Shown: in pieces, positions 33,138 through 42,222 of the stretch
Layout of the letters: each line of letters opens with the position of its first letter
How positions within the stretch are numbered: position 1 is the first letter of the stretch
From: Actinomadura rayongensis
GTDB lineage: Bacteria > Actinomycetota > Actinomycetes > Streptosporangiales > Streptosporangiaceae
Assembly: GCF_009831215.1 (NCBI RefSeq)
Contig: NZ_WUTW01000001.1
Location: forward strand, 682,001 to 746,000
DNA length: 64,000 nt
Direction of reading: 5' to 3'
Program-made: the position numbers and the translations under genes
The notes under the pieces: model-generated
Databases searched by the model: none
Told to the model about the DNA's origin: nothing
What the model saw: only the letters and a program-made list of their open reading frames with translations

Positions 33138-33713
33138 ATGTCGCGGGTGGAGCCCGGCCGGCCCGCCCGTGAACCCGAAACCGGGGCCGTCCCGCCGGTC
33201 CCGGCCCCGGACGACCGTCCGGCCTGCACGAGGAGCCCCATGACCGAGATCGCGATCGACCTCAACGACACCGCCGCCGTCAACGCCCTCTTCGACGAGA
33301 TCGCGTCGCCCGCCGAGCTGCGCGGCATCCTGGACGCTCCCGGCGCGGATGAGGGCACGATCAACGGGTTCGTCGGCGTCATCGGCGCCGAGCGGCTCCT
33401 GGACCGCGTGTTCGACCTCATGGCCGGGCACTTCGTCGCGGCGCGCGCGGGCAACGAGAGCGGCGTCGTGCAGTGGAACGTGCGCGTCGACGGGACCGAG
33501 CACGTCTACCACGTGGTCGTGGAGAACGGCACGGCCACGCGGCACAGCGGCCCGGCCGACAAGCCGCGCGTCACGCTCACCCTCACCGCCGCCGACCTGC
33601 TGCGACTGTGCGCGGGCAAGCTCTCCGGCGTCCAGGCCGTGATGAGCGGCAAGATCAAGCTGGCCGGCGACATGATGTGGGGCGCCAAGCTCCCCGGCTG
33701 GTTCAACATCTGA
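33138..33713 (+). CDS. SCP2 sterol-binding-domain protein
   Basis: A 191-residue protein whose C-terminal half (about residues 85-190) is an SCP2-like lipid-binding fold, ending in the typical VMSGKIKLAGDMMWGAKLPGW. The N-terminal 34 residues are Pro/Arg-rich. ATG at 33138 has an almost ideal GGAGG seven bases upstream. ATG at 33240, with GAGGAG, would give a 157-residue protein and is a serious alternative. The promoter region (33085-33130) is AT-rich. A ligand cannot be predicted. It is a single-gene unit followed by a hairpin. Confidence 0.78.
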   Translation: MSRVEPGRPAREPETGAVPPVPAPDDRPACTRSPMTEIAIDLNDTAAVNALFDEIASPAELRGILDAPGADEGTINGFVGVIGAERLLDRVFDLMAGHFVAARAGNESGVVQWNVRVDGTEHVYHVVVENGTATRHSGPADKPRVTLTLTAADLLRLCAGKLSGVQAVMSGKIKLAGDMMWGAKLPGWFNI

Positions 33714-33727
33714 TCGGCCGGGTGCCC

Positions 33728-33759
33728 GGGTCCGTCCGCCGCCGGGTGCGGACGGGCCC
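33728..33759 (+). terminator. Hairpin after the SCP2 gene
   Basis: A 12-bp stem with one G-U (GGGTCCGTCCGC and partner) and an 8-nt loop, 14 bp after the stop. Confidence 0.6.
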
Positions 33760-33893
33760 GTCGGACCCGCCGAACAGGGCGGACACCCCGTATCTTCCAT
33801 GCATCCATGGCCCACGCACAGGTGGGGTATGGCCGCCGATGTGCCTAGGATGAGTGTCGTCAACGGCGACGCCGACCTAGATCAGAAGCGGGT

Positions 33894-34700
33894 ATGGACA
33901 GCTACCGAATCGACGATCTCGCGCGCATGGCCGACACGACCGTCCGGAACGTGCGCGCGTTCCAGGAGCGCGGCCTGCTCCCCCCGCCGCGCATGAAGGG
34001 CCGCACGGGCTACTACGACGACTCGCACCTCGCGCGCATCCGCGTCATCGGGAACCTCCAGGAGCGGGGCTTCACGCTCGCGAGCATCGGGGAGATGCTG
34101 TCGGCCTGGGAGAGCGGCCACAACCTCGCGGACGTGCTGGGCGTCGAGCGCGTGCTGACCGAGCCCTGGTCGGGGGAGGAGCCGGAGTACCTGAGCATCT
34201 CCGAGGTCGTCGAGATCTTCATGCCCGGCCTCGTGGAGGAGGACTTCGCGGGCAAGTCGCCCGAGTTCTTCCCGATGCTCGCCCGCGCCGAGGAACTCGG
34301 CTTCATCCGCTGGGCGGGCGACCGCTTCGAGGTGCCGAGCCCGCGGCTGTTCCGCGTCGGGGTGGAACTGCACGCCGCCGGCGTCTCGCTGACGAGCATC
34401 TACGACATCGCCGAGGACCTGCGCGCGGACTGCGCCACGATCGCGGACCGGTTCGTCGCCCTCGCCGTCAAACAGGCCGACCTGGAGGACCCGTCGCAGC
34501 TCGCCGCCCGCGAGGACCTGCCGGAGATCGCCAGGCTCATCGCCCGGCTCCGGCCGCTCGGGATGGAGGCCATCCAGGGGATGCTCGCCCAGGAGCTGCA
34601 CGCGCGGATCCAGGCGGCGTTCAGCGACCGGATCGAGATGTTCCTCGACCTTCTGCCCAAGGAGGTCCCGTTGACTCCGAAGGATCCCGGGTCGTCCTGA
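33894..34700 (+). CDS. MerR-family transcriptional regulator
   Basis: A 268-residue protein with an N-terminal MerR winged helix-turn-helix (residues 3-70, YRIDDLARMADTTVRNVRAFQERGLLPP in part, then GYYDDSHLARIRVI). The long C-terminal domain lacks a Cys metal site and is of a type seen in mycobacterial and actinomycete MerR proteins of unknown ligand. ATG at 33894 has GAAGCGGG upstream. The stop lies inside a long-loop hairpin with 9-bp arms (34686-34720), probably the terminator. Confidence 0.88.
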   Translation: MDSYRIDDLARMADTTVRNVRAFQERGLLPPPRMKGRTGYYDDSHLARIRVIGNLQERGFTLASIGEMLSAWESGHNLADVLGVERVLTEPWSGEEPEYLSISEVVEIFMPGLVEEDFAGKSPEFFPMLARAEELGFIRWAGDRFEVPSPRLFRVGVELHAAGVSLTSIYDIAEDLRADCATIADRFVALAVKQADLEDPSQLAAREDLPEIARLIARLRPLGMEAIQGMLAQELHARIQAAFSDRIEMFLDLLPKEVPLTPKDPGSS

Positions 34701-34720
34701 CGCAGTCGTCCCGACCCGGG
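34686..34720 (+). terminator. Hairpin overlapping the end of the MerR gene
   Basis: CCCGGGTCG and CGACCCGGG arms (9 bp) with a 17-nt loop that includes the stop codon of the MerR gene. Confidence 0.45.
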
Positions 34721-35066
34721 GGCGCCGCGCGTCAGCAGGTGCCGGGGGAGCCGCCCTTCGTTCGCGGGGCGGCGGTGGCGGTGCCGGTCACGGGAGCTCC
34801 CTTGGCGGTCGGTGCGTCGGTGGACCCTTCACGCCCTCATCGGCATGTCGCCGGGGAGCGTTACACCCTCGTTTTTGGACCGTGCCGTCGATCTGTGGCA
34901 CATGAGAATCCGGTTCATGTTCCGACGGCCCACGTGGTGGCCGTGCCGTGGGCTCCGCGGGACGTGGCCCTGCGGCACGCGATGTGAACGCTGCGTCTCA
35001 GTTGAACTTCGTTCAGTGAGAATATGGCGTTTCGTCGGCTTACTATCGGAGACTGTGAGACGGAAG

Positions 35067-35083
35067 CACTCACTGAGTGAGTG
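35067..35083. promoter_or_regulatory. Palindrome CACTCACT-G-AGTGAGTG
   Basis: A perfect 8-bp inverted repeat around one G, flanked by further partial copies (TTCAGTGAG at about 35013, GGTTCACTCA at 35083). This is typical of a repressor operator such as a TetR-family site. Confidence 0.5.
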
Positions 35084-35141
35084 GTTCACTCATGGGGGCT
35101 CTTGACAAGCCCCCGTCCGTGGTTTCACTGTATGGTCCATA

Positions 35142-35160
35142 AATCTATGGAACATAGATT
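35142..35160. promoter_or_regulatory. Inverted repeat AATCTATG-GAA-CATAGATT
   Basis: A perfect 8-bp inverted repeat with a 3-nt gap, ending 12 bp before the GTG of the PucR-type gene, downstream of a TTGACA. Probably an operator controlling that gene. Confidence 0.5.
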
Positions 35161-35171
35161 GGCGGTGCTGC

Positions 35172-36446
35172 GTGGTGATCGGAACTCAGGAGCTGGAGGG
35201 CGTCCGGTCCGCCGACCATGCCGTCTCCGGGGCCGGCGCGCCCGGCGACGGCCCGGCGACGCTGCTCGCCGAGGTGGCGCCGGTGATCAGCCGGGAGGCC
35301 GCCGAGGCGATCCGCCGTGAGCTGTCGGTGTACGCGTCCGAGGACCTCGAGCACGGGCTCGAACTGGCGATCGCCATCGGCATCGGCCACTTCGTCGACT
35401 CCCTCACCCGTCCCGGCCTGGACGACGAAGCCGTCCTCGGGTTCTTCACCCGCGTCGGCGCCGACGAGACCCGCGCCGGACGGAGCCTGCTGACGCTCCA
35501 GAGCGCCGTGAACATCGCCGCGCGGGTGCTCGTCCGGCACCTGACCCGCGTCCTCGCGCCCTGGGACCTGATCTCCACCGCGTCGTACGGACGGGTGATC
35601 GAGGAGGTCTTCCCGTTCGTCAACCGCATCATGGCCGCGGCGGCGCAGGGCCGTGCGGAGGCGCGCGGCGGCGACGAGGCCGACGACCTGGACCGCGCGC
35701 GCCGCGCGCTGGTCGGCGTCCTGCTCGGCGACACCGAGCCCGCCGCCGACGACCTGGCCCGGCTCGCCCGGCAGGCGCAGTGGCACCTGCCCCGCACGGT
35801 CGCGGTCGTGGTGCTGTCCGGCGACGACGAGGACCAGCGCCGTCCGTGGGGCCTCGCGCCCGACGTGCTGGAGGGCCTGTACCTGACCGAGCCGTGCCTG
35901 ATCGTCCCGGACCCCGACGGCCCCGGCCGCGCCGCGCAGCTCGCCTCCGCCCTGGCGGGCCGCGCCGCCGCCGTCGGCCCGACCGTGACGGTCACCCGGG
36001 CGGCCCGCTCGCTGGCCTGGGCGCGCCGCACCCTCGCGCTCGCGGGCGAGGGCCGGCTCCCCGGCGCCGGCCTGGTCCGCGCGACCGACCACATGCCCGC
36101 CCTGGTGATCCTCCAGGACCCCGAGCTGGTCACGCACATCGCGGCCCGCCGCCTGGCCCCGCTGCACGAACTGCGCCCCGGCAAGCGCCACGCCTACGCC
36201 GAGACGCTCCAGGCGATGATGGAGCACAGCTTCAACGCCCAGGCCGCCGCCGAACGCCTGCACGTCCACCCGCAGACGATCCGCACCCGCCTGCGCCGCC
36301 TGGACGAACTCTTCCAGGGCTCCTACCACGACCCCGACCTGCACCTGGAGTTCCTGATCGTCCTGCGCGCCTGGCTCGACGCCGCCACCCCCGACACCGA
36401 CCCCGACTGGTTCACCTCACCCCCCGCCCCCACCCGCCGCCGCTGA
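35172..36446 (+). CDS. PucR/CdaR-family transcriptional regulator
   Basis: A 424-residue regulator with a C-terminal PucR-type helix-turn-helix (about residues 355-385, FNAQAAAERLHVHPQTIRTRLRRL) and an upstream GGDEF-like/CdaR region. The N-terminal 150 residues are helical (RsbRD-like by appearance). The ligand is unknown. GTG at 35172 or 35175 starts the gene, immediately after a perfect inverted repeat that may be its own operator. It is convergent with the CocE-type hydrolase. Confidence 0.82.
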   Translation: MVIGTQELEGVRSADHAVSGAGAPGDGPATLLAEVAPVISREAAEAIRRELSVYASEDLEHGLELAIAIGIGHFVDSLTRPGLDDEAVLGFFTRVGADETRAGRSLLTLQSAVNIAARVLVRHLTRVLAPWDLISTASYGRVIEEVFPFVNRIMAAAAQGRAEARGGDEADDLDRARRALVGVLLGDTEPAADDLARLARQAQWHLPRTVAVVVLSGDDEDQRRPWGLAPDVLEGLYLTEPCLIVPDPDGPGRAAQLASALAGRAAAVGPTVTVTRAARSLAWARRTLALAGEGRLPGAGLVRATDHMPALVILQDPELVTHIAARRLAPLHELRPGKRHAYAETLQAMMEHSFNAQAAAERLHVHPQTIRTRLRRLDELFQGSYHDPDLHLEFLIVLRAWLDAATPDTDPDWFTSPPAPTRRR

Positions 36447-36504
36447 ACCCACCCGACGATGCGCCCCGAGGCTCGCCTCCGTCCGGGACGCGTGGGCTGA
36501 GGGT

Positions 36505-38352
36505 TCAGGGGCGGGTGGAGAGGGTCAGGGTGGACGGGCCGAGGGTGTACGTGCCGCCGAGGAGGTTCGGGAGGTCGGCCAGCGGGACCAGGTGCGGGAA
36601 GTCGGCGGTCGCGACGCGGAGGCGCAGGCGGTGGCCTGCGGGGACGGTCGCGAACGTCGGGCGCACCTCGATGTCGTAGCGGGTCATCTCGCCGGGGTTC
36701 ACGGGACGGCGGGAGGCCTTGGTCAGCACGTGGTAGGGGCTGAGCCAGTCGCCATCGCCGGACGGCCAGGAGCGCGTGCGGTCCAGGGCGCGCAGAGAGC
36801 CCAGTTGCGCGCCGCCGGAGAGGTCGGTGGAGCGGCCGTCGGGGGCCACGTCTTCCAGGGTCAGGGCGAACAAGGCTTCGGGACGGGTGGACGACGCCCG
36901 CAGCGTCACGCCGATCGGGCCGGCCAGCTTCAGGGGACGGGTTAGCGGGTCGGTGCTGTAGGTGCGTTCGCCGTCGCCCGCGGTGGGTTTGCGTTGCGGG
37001 CCGGTGCAGACGCCGGGCATCCCGATTCCTTCGAGGAGCTGGGAGAGCAGGCCCGCCGCGAACTGGTCGGTGGAGCGCGTGCAGGGGTCCGACAGCGGGG
37101 TGTACTTGATCGTGTCGCGTGGGCCGGAGCCGGGGGCGTTCGACGTCAGGCGTCCGCCGGGCTGGAGGGACAGGCGCTGGAGGCGGGCGTTGGAGAGCGG
37201 GTAGGCGGCGGTGGAGTACTTGGTGCCGTCCGGCTCGACGACGTGCAGGGGCGTGCGGGTGTCGGTGATGCCGTTGTCGCGTCCCTTGAGCCAGTGGTCG
37301 AACCACTGGAGCTGCAGCGCGGACAGGTCGTAACCGCCGCCCATCCCGCCGTGCGTCCACGGCCCGGTGAGGAGCTGGTACTTGGACGACACCGGCTGGC
37401 CGGGCTTCATCGGCGCCGTCACCGGACGTCCCGCCGCCGCGTTCTGCAGCCCGCTGTACAGCTGCGGCTCCCCGCGCTGGAACACGTCGTACAGACCGCC
37501 CACGAGGTAGACCGCGACGCCGTTCGCCACGATCCGCGACAGCAGACGATCGGGCGCGCGTTCCTTCCACCACGCGTCGAAGTAGCGCCGGGACCCGTTG
37601 GTGAGCATGTCCCGCGCCATCGTCAGCTCGAACGGCCCGGCCTGCACGAGGTGCTGGTAGGCGAGCGTCAGCGCGGTCGCGGGGTCGAGCGGCAGCTCCA
37701 GGAACGGCGTCAGCGTGCGCGTCACCCCGTACCCGAACACCAGGCCGAGCGGCGACAAGACGTTCAGCGCGCCGCCGCTCGTGAACAGGTCGCGGTACGG
37801 GTCGGCGGTCGCGGCCATCGGGAAGATCGCCTTGAGCGGCGAGTTCGGCCCGACCTCGGCGGCGGTGAAAAGCTGGTCGATCGCCACGTAGGACAGCCCG
37901 AGCATCCCCACCTTGCCGTCGCTGCCGGGCAGCCGCGCCGCCCACCGGACGACCTGCGCGCCCGCCCTGGCCTCCGCCGGGCTGAACAAATCGAACTTGC
38001 CCTCGGACCCGCCGGTGCCGGGGACGTCCACGACCGCCGCGATGTAGCCGTGCTTGACGAGGTCCGGGTTGAACCCGCCCGTGCCCGCGCCGCCCGCCAG
38101 CGCGGACGGCGTCTTCCCGTACGGCGTGAACCCGATGATCACCGGGAACCGTCCGGCGACGGGCTTGCCGGTGGCCGGGTCGGCGGGGGAGTGGACGTCG
38201 GCGCGCAGGGTCGTCCCGTCGTGCAGCCTGATCGTCAGGTTGCGCCGCACGCTGATCCCGTACTCGCCCGGCGCGGCGGCGCGGGCGGGCGCCGGGCCGG
38301 CGGTGGCGAGCAGGAGGACGGCGGCGATGAGGACGGCGAGTCTGCTGCGCAT
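36505..38352 (-). CDS. Secreted CocE/NonD-family hydrolase (X-Pro dipeptidyl-peptidase type)
   Basis: A 615-residue secreted enzyme with a Sec signal peptide (MRSRLAVLIAAVLLLATAGP, cleavage near ARAAA). The alpha/beta-hydrolase core has nucleophile Ser in LGLSYVA (about residue 148) and a late His in GPWTHGG. A C-terminal jelly-roll domain carries HRLRLRVATADFPH. It probably hydrolyses ester or peptide bonds of an external substrate. The length and domain order are typical. It lies alone, convergent with the PucR-type gene; 42 bp separate it from the racemase gene upstream. Confidence 0.9.
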   Translation of the reverse strand: MRSRLAVLIAAVLLLATAGPAPARAAAPGEYGISVRRNLTIRLHDGTTLRADVHSPADPATGKPVAGRFPVIIGFTPYGKTPSALAGGAGTGGFNPDLVKHGYIAAVVDVPGTGGSEGKFDLFSPAEARAGAQVVRWAARLPGSDGKVGMLGLSYVAIDQLFTAAEVGPNSPLKAIFPMAATADPYRDLFTSGGALNVLSPLGLVFGYGVTRTLTPFLELPLDPATALTLAYQHLVQAGPFELTMARDMLTNGSRRYFDAWWKERAPDRLLSRIVANGVAVYLVGGLYDVFQRGEPQLYSGLQNAAAGRPVTAPMKPGQPVSSKYQLLTGPWTHGGMGGGYDLSALQLQWFDHWLKGRDNGITDTRTPLHVVEPDGTKYSTAAYPLSNARLQRLSLQPGGRLTSNAPGSGPRDTIKYTPLSDPCTRSTDQFAAGLLSQLLEGIGMPGVCTGPQRKPTAGDGERTYSTDPLTRPLKLAGPIGVTLRASSTRPEALFALTLEDVAPDGRSTDLSGGAQLGSLRALDRTRSWPSGDGDWLSPYHVLTKASRRPVNPGEMTRYDIEVRPTFATVPAGHRLRLRVATADFPHLVPLADLPNLLGGTYTLGPSTLTLSTRP

Positions 38353-38394
38353 GTCGCGGCTCCCTGGAAGTCAGCGCCGCGAGATTAACAGACA

Positions 38395-39102
38395 TCAATG
38401 TTCCTTCGAAAGCGCCCGTACGAGGCCCGGCACCGGCGCGTACTCGCTCCGGCGGCTCGTCCGCAGGCCCTGCGCGACCAGCCCCTCCACGAGCTTGGTC
38501 GCGGCGGCGACCCCGTCCACCACCGGGACGCCGAGTTCGGCCGACACCGCCGCCGCGAGTTCCGCCATGCCCGCGCAGCCGAGGACGAGGACGTCCGAGC
38601 CGTCCGCCGCCAGCGCCGCCGCGCACGCGTCCAGGACGGCGTCGTACGAGCCGGACACGTCCAGCACCGGCACGTCGCACGCGCGGACGCCTCGGCACGC
38701 GTCCGCGCACCCGTACCGCCGCACCAATTCCTCCGTCCGGCCGATCATGCGGGGGAGCGTCGTCACCACGCTGAACCCGCGGCCGAGCAGCGTCGCGGTG
38801 TGCAGCGCGGCCTCGGCGATCCCGACGACCGGGCCGGACGCGACCTCGCGCGCCGCGTCCAGCCCGGGGTCGCCGAAGCACGCGAGAACGAACCCGTCCG
38901 CGTCCGGCGCCGCCGCGACCTCCGCCAGCACACCCGGGACGGCGAGCGCCGCGTCGTGGTGGCTCTCCACCGCCGCCGGTCCCGTCGCGGGTTCGACGGC
39001 CGTGACCACCGTCCCGGGCGCCGCGACCGCCCGCGCCGCGCGCCCGGCGGCCTCGGTCATCGCCCGCGTGGTGTTCGGGTTGACCAGCGTGATCCGGATC
39101 AT
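38395..39102 (-). CDS. Asp/Glu/hydantoin racemase family protein
   Basis: A 235-residue protein of the aspartate/glutamate/hydantoin racemase superfamily. It has the N-terminal ITLVNPNTTRAMTE and two catalytic cysteines, C-terminal of FVLACFGDPG (about residue 79) and VLGCAGMAEL (about 177). It overlaps the upstream NCS1 permease (ATGA), so the pair likely takes up and racemises a hydantoin- or allantoin-type compound. The exact substrate is unknown. Confidence 0.88.
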   Translation of the reverse strand: MIRITLVNPNTTRAMTEAAGRAARAVAAPGTVVTAVEPATGPAAVESHHDAALAVPGVLAEVAAAPDADGFVLACFGDPGLDAAREVASGPVVGIAEAALHTATLLGRGFSVVTTLPRMIGRTEELVRRYGCADACRGVRACDVPVLDVSGSYDAVLDACAAALAADGSDVLVLGCAGMAELAAAVSAELGVPVVDGVAAATKLVEGLVAQGLRTSRRSEYAPVPGLVRALSKEH

Positions 39103-40589
39103 GCGCCGATCATCGGCCGCCGCCGCTCCAGCACGGCCAGCGCGACGAACCCGAGGCCGCAGCCGATGAACCAGGAGTAGTCGGAGATCCAGGTGACGTC
39201 GAACGTCGTGACGTCCAGGTCGAGCAGCGCCTTCGGGACGAGCACCGCGACGATCGCCGGAACTCCGCCCGCGATCAGCGCCCATACCGCGTTCGGGTTG
39301 TAGCCGTTGCGGAACCAGTACCGCCCGGACGGTTCCAGCGTGAACATGTCGTCCACGACGACCTGCTGCCGTCCCGCGACGTAATAGCCCGCGATAAGTG
39401 CGCCGAACAGCGGGCCGATGAGCGCGCCGAGCAGATCCAGCGTGTAATGGATCGCGGTCGGGTTGGAATACCAGTTCCACGGCGTGAGCAGCACCGAGCC
39501 GACCGCCGCGATCATTCCGCCGGTCCGCCAGGAGATCTTCTGCGGGCTGACGTTGGAGAAGTCGAACGCCGGCGAGATGAAGTTCGCGACGATGTTGATG
39601 CCGACGGTCGCGATGACGAACGTGAGCCCGCCGAGCAGGATCGCGAACGTCGTGTCGATCTTCTCGACCGTCTGGATCGGGTCGGTGATCAGCTCCCCGA
39701 ACACCGGCACGGTCGCGGACGCCGTGACGACCGTCAGAATCGAGAAGAACAGGAAGTTCACCGGCAGGCCGAGCAGGTTCCCGCGCTTCACCGCGTCGAA
39801 CGACTTCCCGTACCGCGAGAAGTCGCCGAAATTGAGCATCGGCCCCGAGAAATAGGAGACGACCAGCGCGACCGCGCTGAGCATCGTCGTGATCGAGTGC
39901 GTGACGTCCAGGTGCTTGCCCTGCGACAGGTTGAAGCTGATGTTCCCCCAGCCCGCCTTGGACACGAGGTAGACGGCGAGCACGATCATCACCAGGTAGA
40001 CGGCGGGCCCGGCCCAGTCGATGAACCGTTTGATGGCCTCCATGCCCTTCCAGAAGACCGCCGCCTGCGCCACCCACAGAACGGCGTAGGCGATATAGCC
40101 GAGCGCGGGAAGCCCGAGGAACGTGTGCTCGTTCCAGCTCGCCGTGGACGGCCAGAACTTCAGGAAGATGATGATGAGCGACTGCGACGCCAGATAGGTC
40201 TGGACGCCGTACCACGCGATCGCGATGAGCCCCCGGATCACCGCCGGGACGTTCGCGCCGCGCACCCCGAAAACGGCCCGGTTGATGACGGGGAACGGCA
40301 CCCCGGCGACCTGGCTCGGCTTCGCGACCAGATTGCAGAAGAACTGCACGATGACGATGCCCGCGAGCAGCGCGACGAGCACCTGCCAGCTCGCGAGACC
40401 GAGCGCGAACAGGCTGCCCGCGGTGACGTAGCCGCCGACGCTGTGCACGTCGGACATCCAGAAGGCGAAGATGTTGTAGGCGGACCAGTTCTGCTCGCGC
40501 AGTGGAGCGAGATCCTCGTTGGTCAGCCGCGGGTCGTAGACGGGTTCCGGCGGCCGGACGGCCTCGGTGGCCGATGCGCTGTCGGGCAT
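39099..40589 (-). CDS. NCS1-family nucleobase/hydantoin/allantoin permease
   Basis: A 496-residue, 12-segment transporter of the nucleobase:cation symporter-1 family. Typical are the N-terminal NEDLAPLREQNWSAYNIFAFWMSD (positions about 23-46), SVGGYVTAGSLFALGL and NFGDFSRYGKSFDAVKRGN in the loop before segment 7. With the racemase gene it forms a two-gene operon divergent from an XRE-cupin regulator. ATG at 40589 has AAGGAA upstream; the longer frame is a shadow across the regulator. Confidence 0.92.
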   Translation of the reverse strand: MPDSASATEAVRPPEPVYDPRLTNEDLAPLREQNWSAYNIFAFWMSDVHSVGGYVTAGSLFALGLASWQVLVALLAGIVIVQFFCNLVAKPSQVAGVPFPVINRAVFGVRGANVPAVIRGLIAIAWYGVQTYLASQSLIIIFLKFWPSTASWNEHTFLGLPALGYIAYAVLWVAQAAVFWKGMEAIKRFIDWAGPAVYLVMIVLAVYLVSKAGWGNISFNLSQGKHLDVTHSITTMLSAVALVVSYFSGPMLNFGDFSRYGKSFDAVKRGNLLGLPVNFLFFSILTVVTASATVPVFGELITDPIQTVEKIDTTFAILLGGLTFVIATVGINIVANFISPAFDFSNVSPQKISWRTGGMIAAVGSVLLTPWNWYSNPTAIHYTLDLLGALIGPLFGALIAGYYVAGRQQVVVDDMFTLEPSGRYWFRNGYNPNAVWALIAGGVPAIVAVLVPKALLDLDVTTFDVTWISDYSWFIGCGLGFVALAVLERRRPMIGA

Positions 40590-40617
40590 GGCGATTCCTT
40601 GCGTGCGAGCCGGTGCC

Positions 40618-40635
40618 GTTAAGTGATCGCTTAAC
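40618..40635. promoter_or_regulatory. Inverted repeat GTTAAG-N6-CTTAAC
   Basis: A 6-bp inverted repeat with a near-palindromic TGATCG centre, 29 bp upstream of the permease ATG and 82 bp upstream of the divergent regulator. It is a likely operator of the XRE-cupin protein. Confidence 0.55.
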
Positions 40636-40717
40636 GGATAGGGTGAACCTATGCCTGCACAGGCGGCCCGAAATTTCGGCGATGTAAAACCCGTGTGACG
40701 GAGCCCGGAACCCCCGC

Positions 40718-41314
40718 ATGACCGCTGAACCGGATCTGACCGCGCTGGACGCGGCGGCGCTCGGCGCGCGCCTGCGCGAACTGCGCGAGCGTTCCGGCCG
40801 CTCACTGCGCTCGGTGGCGCGCGACCTCGGGATCTCGCCGAGCGCGGTGTCGCAGATCGAGCGCGGCACGATGCGCCCGTCCGTCGGCCGCCTCATCAGC
40901 TACGTCACGGTGCTCGGCGTCCCGCTCGCGGAGGTCTTCGACCCGGTGGCCCCGCCCGCCGCCGCGCCGCCGCACCGGTTCGCGGTCCGCCGCTCCTTCG
41001 AGGTCGCCCCGCTGCGCCTCGCGGGCGGCGTGACGTTCCGGCGGCTGTCGCCCGTCCCGACGCCGGGCGTCGAGTTCTTCGAGTCGACCTATCCGCCGGG
41101 CGCGCGGGCGAACGTCCACGGCGAGCTGCTGCGGCACGAGGGCTACGAGGTCGGGACGGTCACCGCGGGCGAACTGACCATCGAGTTCGAGACGGAGTTC
41201 GTCGCGCTCGGCCCCGGCGACTCGATCACGTTCCCGTGCGACCGTCCGCACCTGATCGGGAACCGGTCCGCCACGGCGACCGCCGTCGCGACCTGGCTGA
41301 TCGTCCACCCCTGA
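40718..41314 (+). CDS. XRE-family regulator with cupin domain
   Basis: A 198-residue regulator: an N-terminal Cro/CI-type helix-turn-helix (about residues 18-70, SLRSVARDLGISPSAVSQIERG) and a C-terminal cupin domain (about 110-190, HEGYEVGTVTAGELTIEFE in part). Such proteins sense small metabolites and control adjacent transport and catabolic genes, here the divergent NCS1 permease/racemase operon. Confidence 0.9.
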   Translation: MTAEPDLTALDAAALGARLRELRERSGRSLRSVARDLGISPSAVSQIERGTMRPSVGRLISYVTVLGVPLAEVFDPVAPPAAAPPHRFAVRRSFEVAPLRLAGGVTFRRLSPVPTPGVEFFESTYPPGARANVHGELLRHEGYEVGTVTAGELTIEFETEFVALGPGDSITFPCDRPHLIGNRSATATAVATWLIVHP

Positions 41315-42208
41315 TCAGCGGATGACCACCCGGTCGGCCTTGGCGCCGTCGTCCTGCGTCCAGCCGTCGTGGCCCGCGTGCGACGTCCAGCGCCGTCCGT
41401 CGAACCGCACCTCGCGCAGCCCGAACGCCTTGGCGTGCGTCACCGCCCACGCCGCGACCGCCCAGCCGGAGCGGCGCGTCCCGACCTTCACCGCGTCCGC
41501 CGCCGGGGCGGGCGAGCCCTGCGCGGCCGTCAGCACCCGCAGCCGGCTGCCGAACGTGCGGCGCAGCTCGCGGATCGCGTCCGCGCGCCGCTCGGGGACC
41601 TCCCGGTTCGGCGGGTACCAGCACCGGACGGCGGCCAGCTCGCGTCCGGTGAAGCCCGCCGCGAGCAGTTTGCCCAGGTCCTCGTGCTGGGCGTAGGCGG
41701 TGCCGTCCGCGCTGCGCTGCACCTCCTGCGCCGCGTCGTGCAGGTCCAGGTCGAGGTAGTCCTTCACCTTCACGAGCGCGTCGAAGAACTTGCTCGTGGA
41801 CTGGACGGGGTCGCGCAGCTTCTCCGGGCTGCCCCACCCCTGCGACGGACGCTGCTGGAACATGCCCACCGAGTCGCGGTCGCCGCCCGCGAGGTTCGTC
41901 AGCCGCGACTCCTGGTACGCCGTCGCGTACGCGATCACCGCGGCGCGCTCGGGGAGCTGCTTGCGGAACGCGACGCCCGCGATCGTCGCGGCGTTCGCGG
42001 CCTGGTCGACGTCCAGCGTCTGGTTGCCGAGGGACGTGTGGACCTCGCAGCTCGTCCCGTGCAGGTACGGCCGCAACCGCTGGAAACCCACGTACGCGCC
42101 GACGCCGAGCACGAGCACGACGGCGAGACCCACGGCGGGCCACCGCCAGCGCCGGAACCGCCCCTCCGATGCAGCCACGCGACGACCGTACCGGGATCGG
42201 GCCACCAC
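41315..42208 (-). CDS. Membrane-anchored conserved protein, lytic-transglycosylase-like
   Basis: A 297-residue protein with one N-terminal membrane segment (about residues 25-45) and an extracellular domain. The conserved segment AATIAGVAFRKQLPERAAVI, ATAYQESRL, GDRDSVGMFQQRPSQGWG resembles the lysozyme-like fold of transglycosylases, with E100 of YQESRL as possible acid. Homologues are common in actinomycetes and have been misnamed heavy-metal transporters; function is not established. It is divergent from dapD. Confidence 0.75.
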   Translation of the reverse strand: MVARSRYGRRVAASEGRFRRWRWPAVGLAVVLVLGVGAYVGFQRLRPYLHGTSCEVHTSLGNQTLDVDQAANAATIAGVAFRKQLPERAAVIAYATAYQESRLTNLAGGDRDSVGMFQQRPSQGWGSPEKLRDPVQSTSKFFDALVKVKDYLDLDLHDAAQEVQRSADGTAYAQHEDLGKLLAAGFTGRELAAVRCWYPPNREVPERRADAIRELRRTFGSRLRVLTAAQGSPAPAADAVKVGTRRSGWAVAAWAVTHAKAFGLREVRFDGRRWTSHAGHDGWTQDDGAKADRVVIR

Positions 42209-42222
42209 TAAGCTCAGGGGTC

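Larger units (their letters stand above)
34721..35171. other. Regulatory intergenic region before the PucR-type gene
   Basis: About 450 bp with clearly lower GC after 34850. It holds two striking inverted repeats, at 35067 and 35142, with TTGACA at 35102-35107 between them. Small ORFs (for example 34739-34987) have poor codon bias and no recognisable product. Confidence 0.5.

Noticed and set aside
34739..34987. Small 82-aa ORF before the PucR-type gene
   Set aside because: It has poor codon bias, lies in a lower-GC regulatory region and has no ribosome-binding site or recognisable motif.
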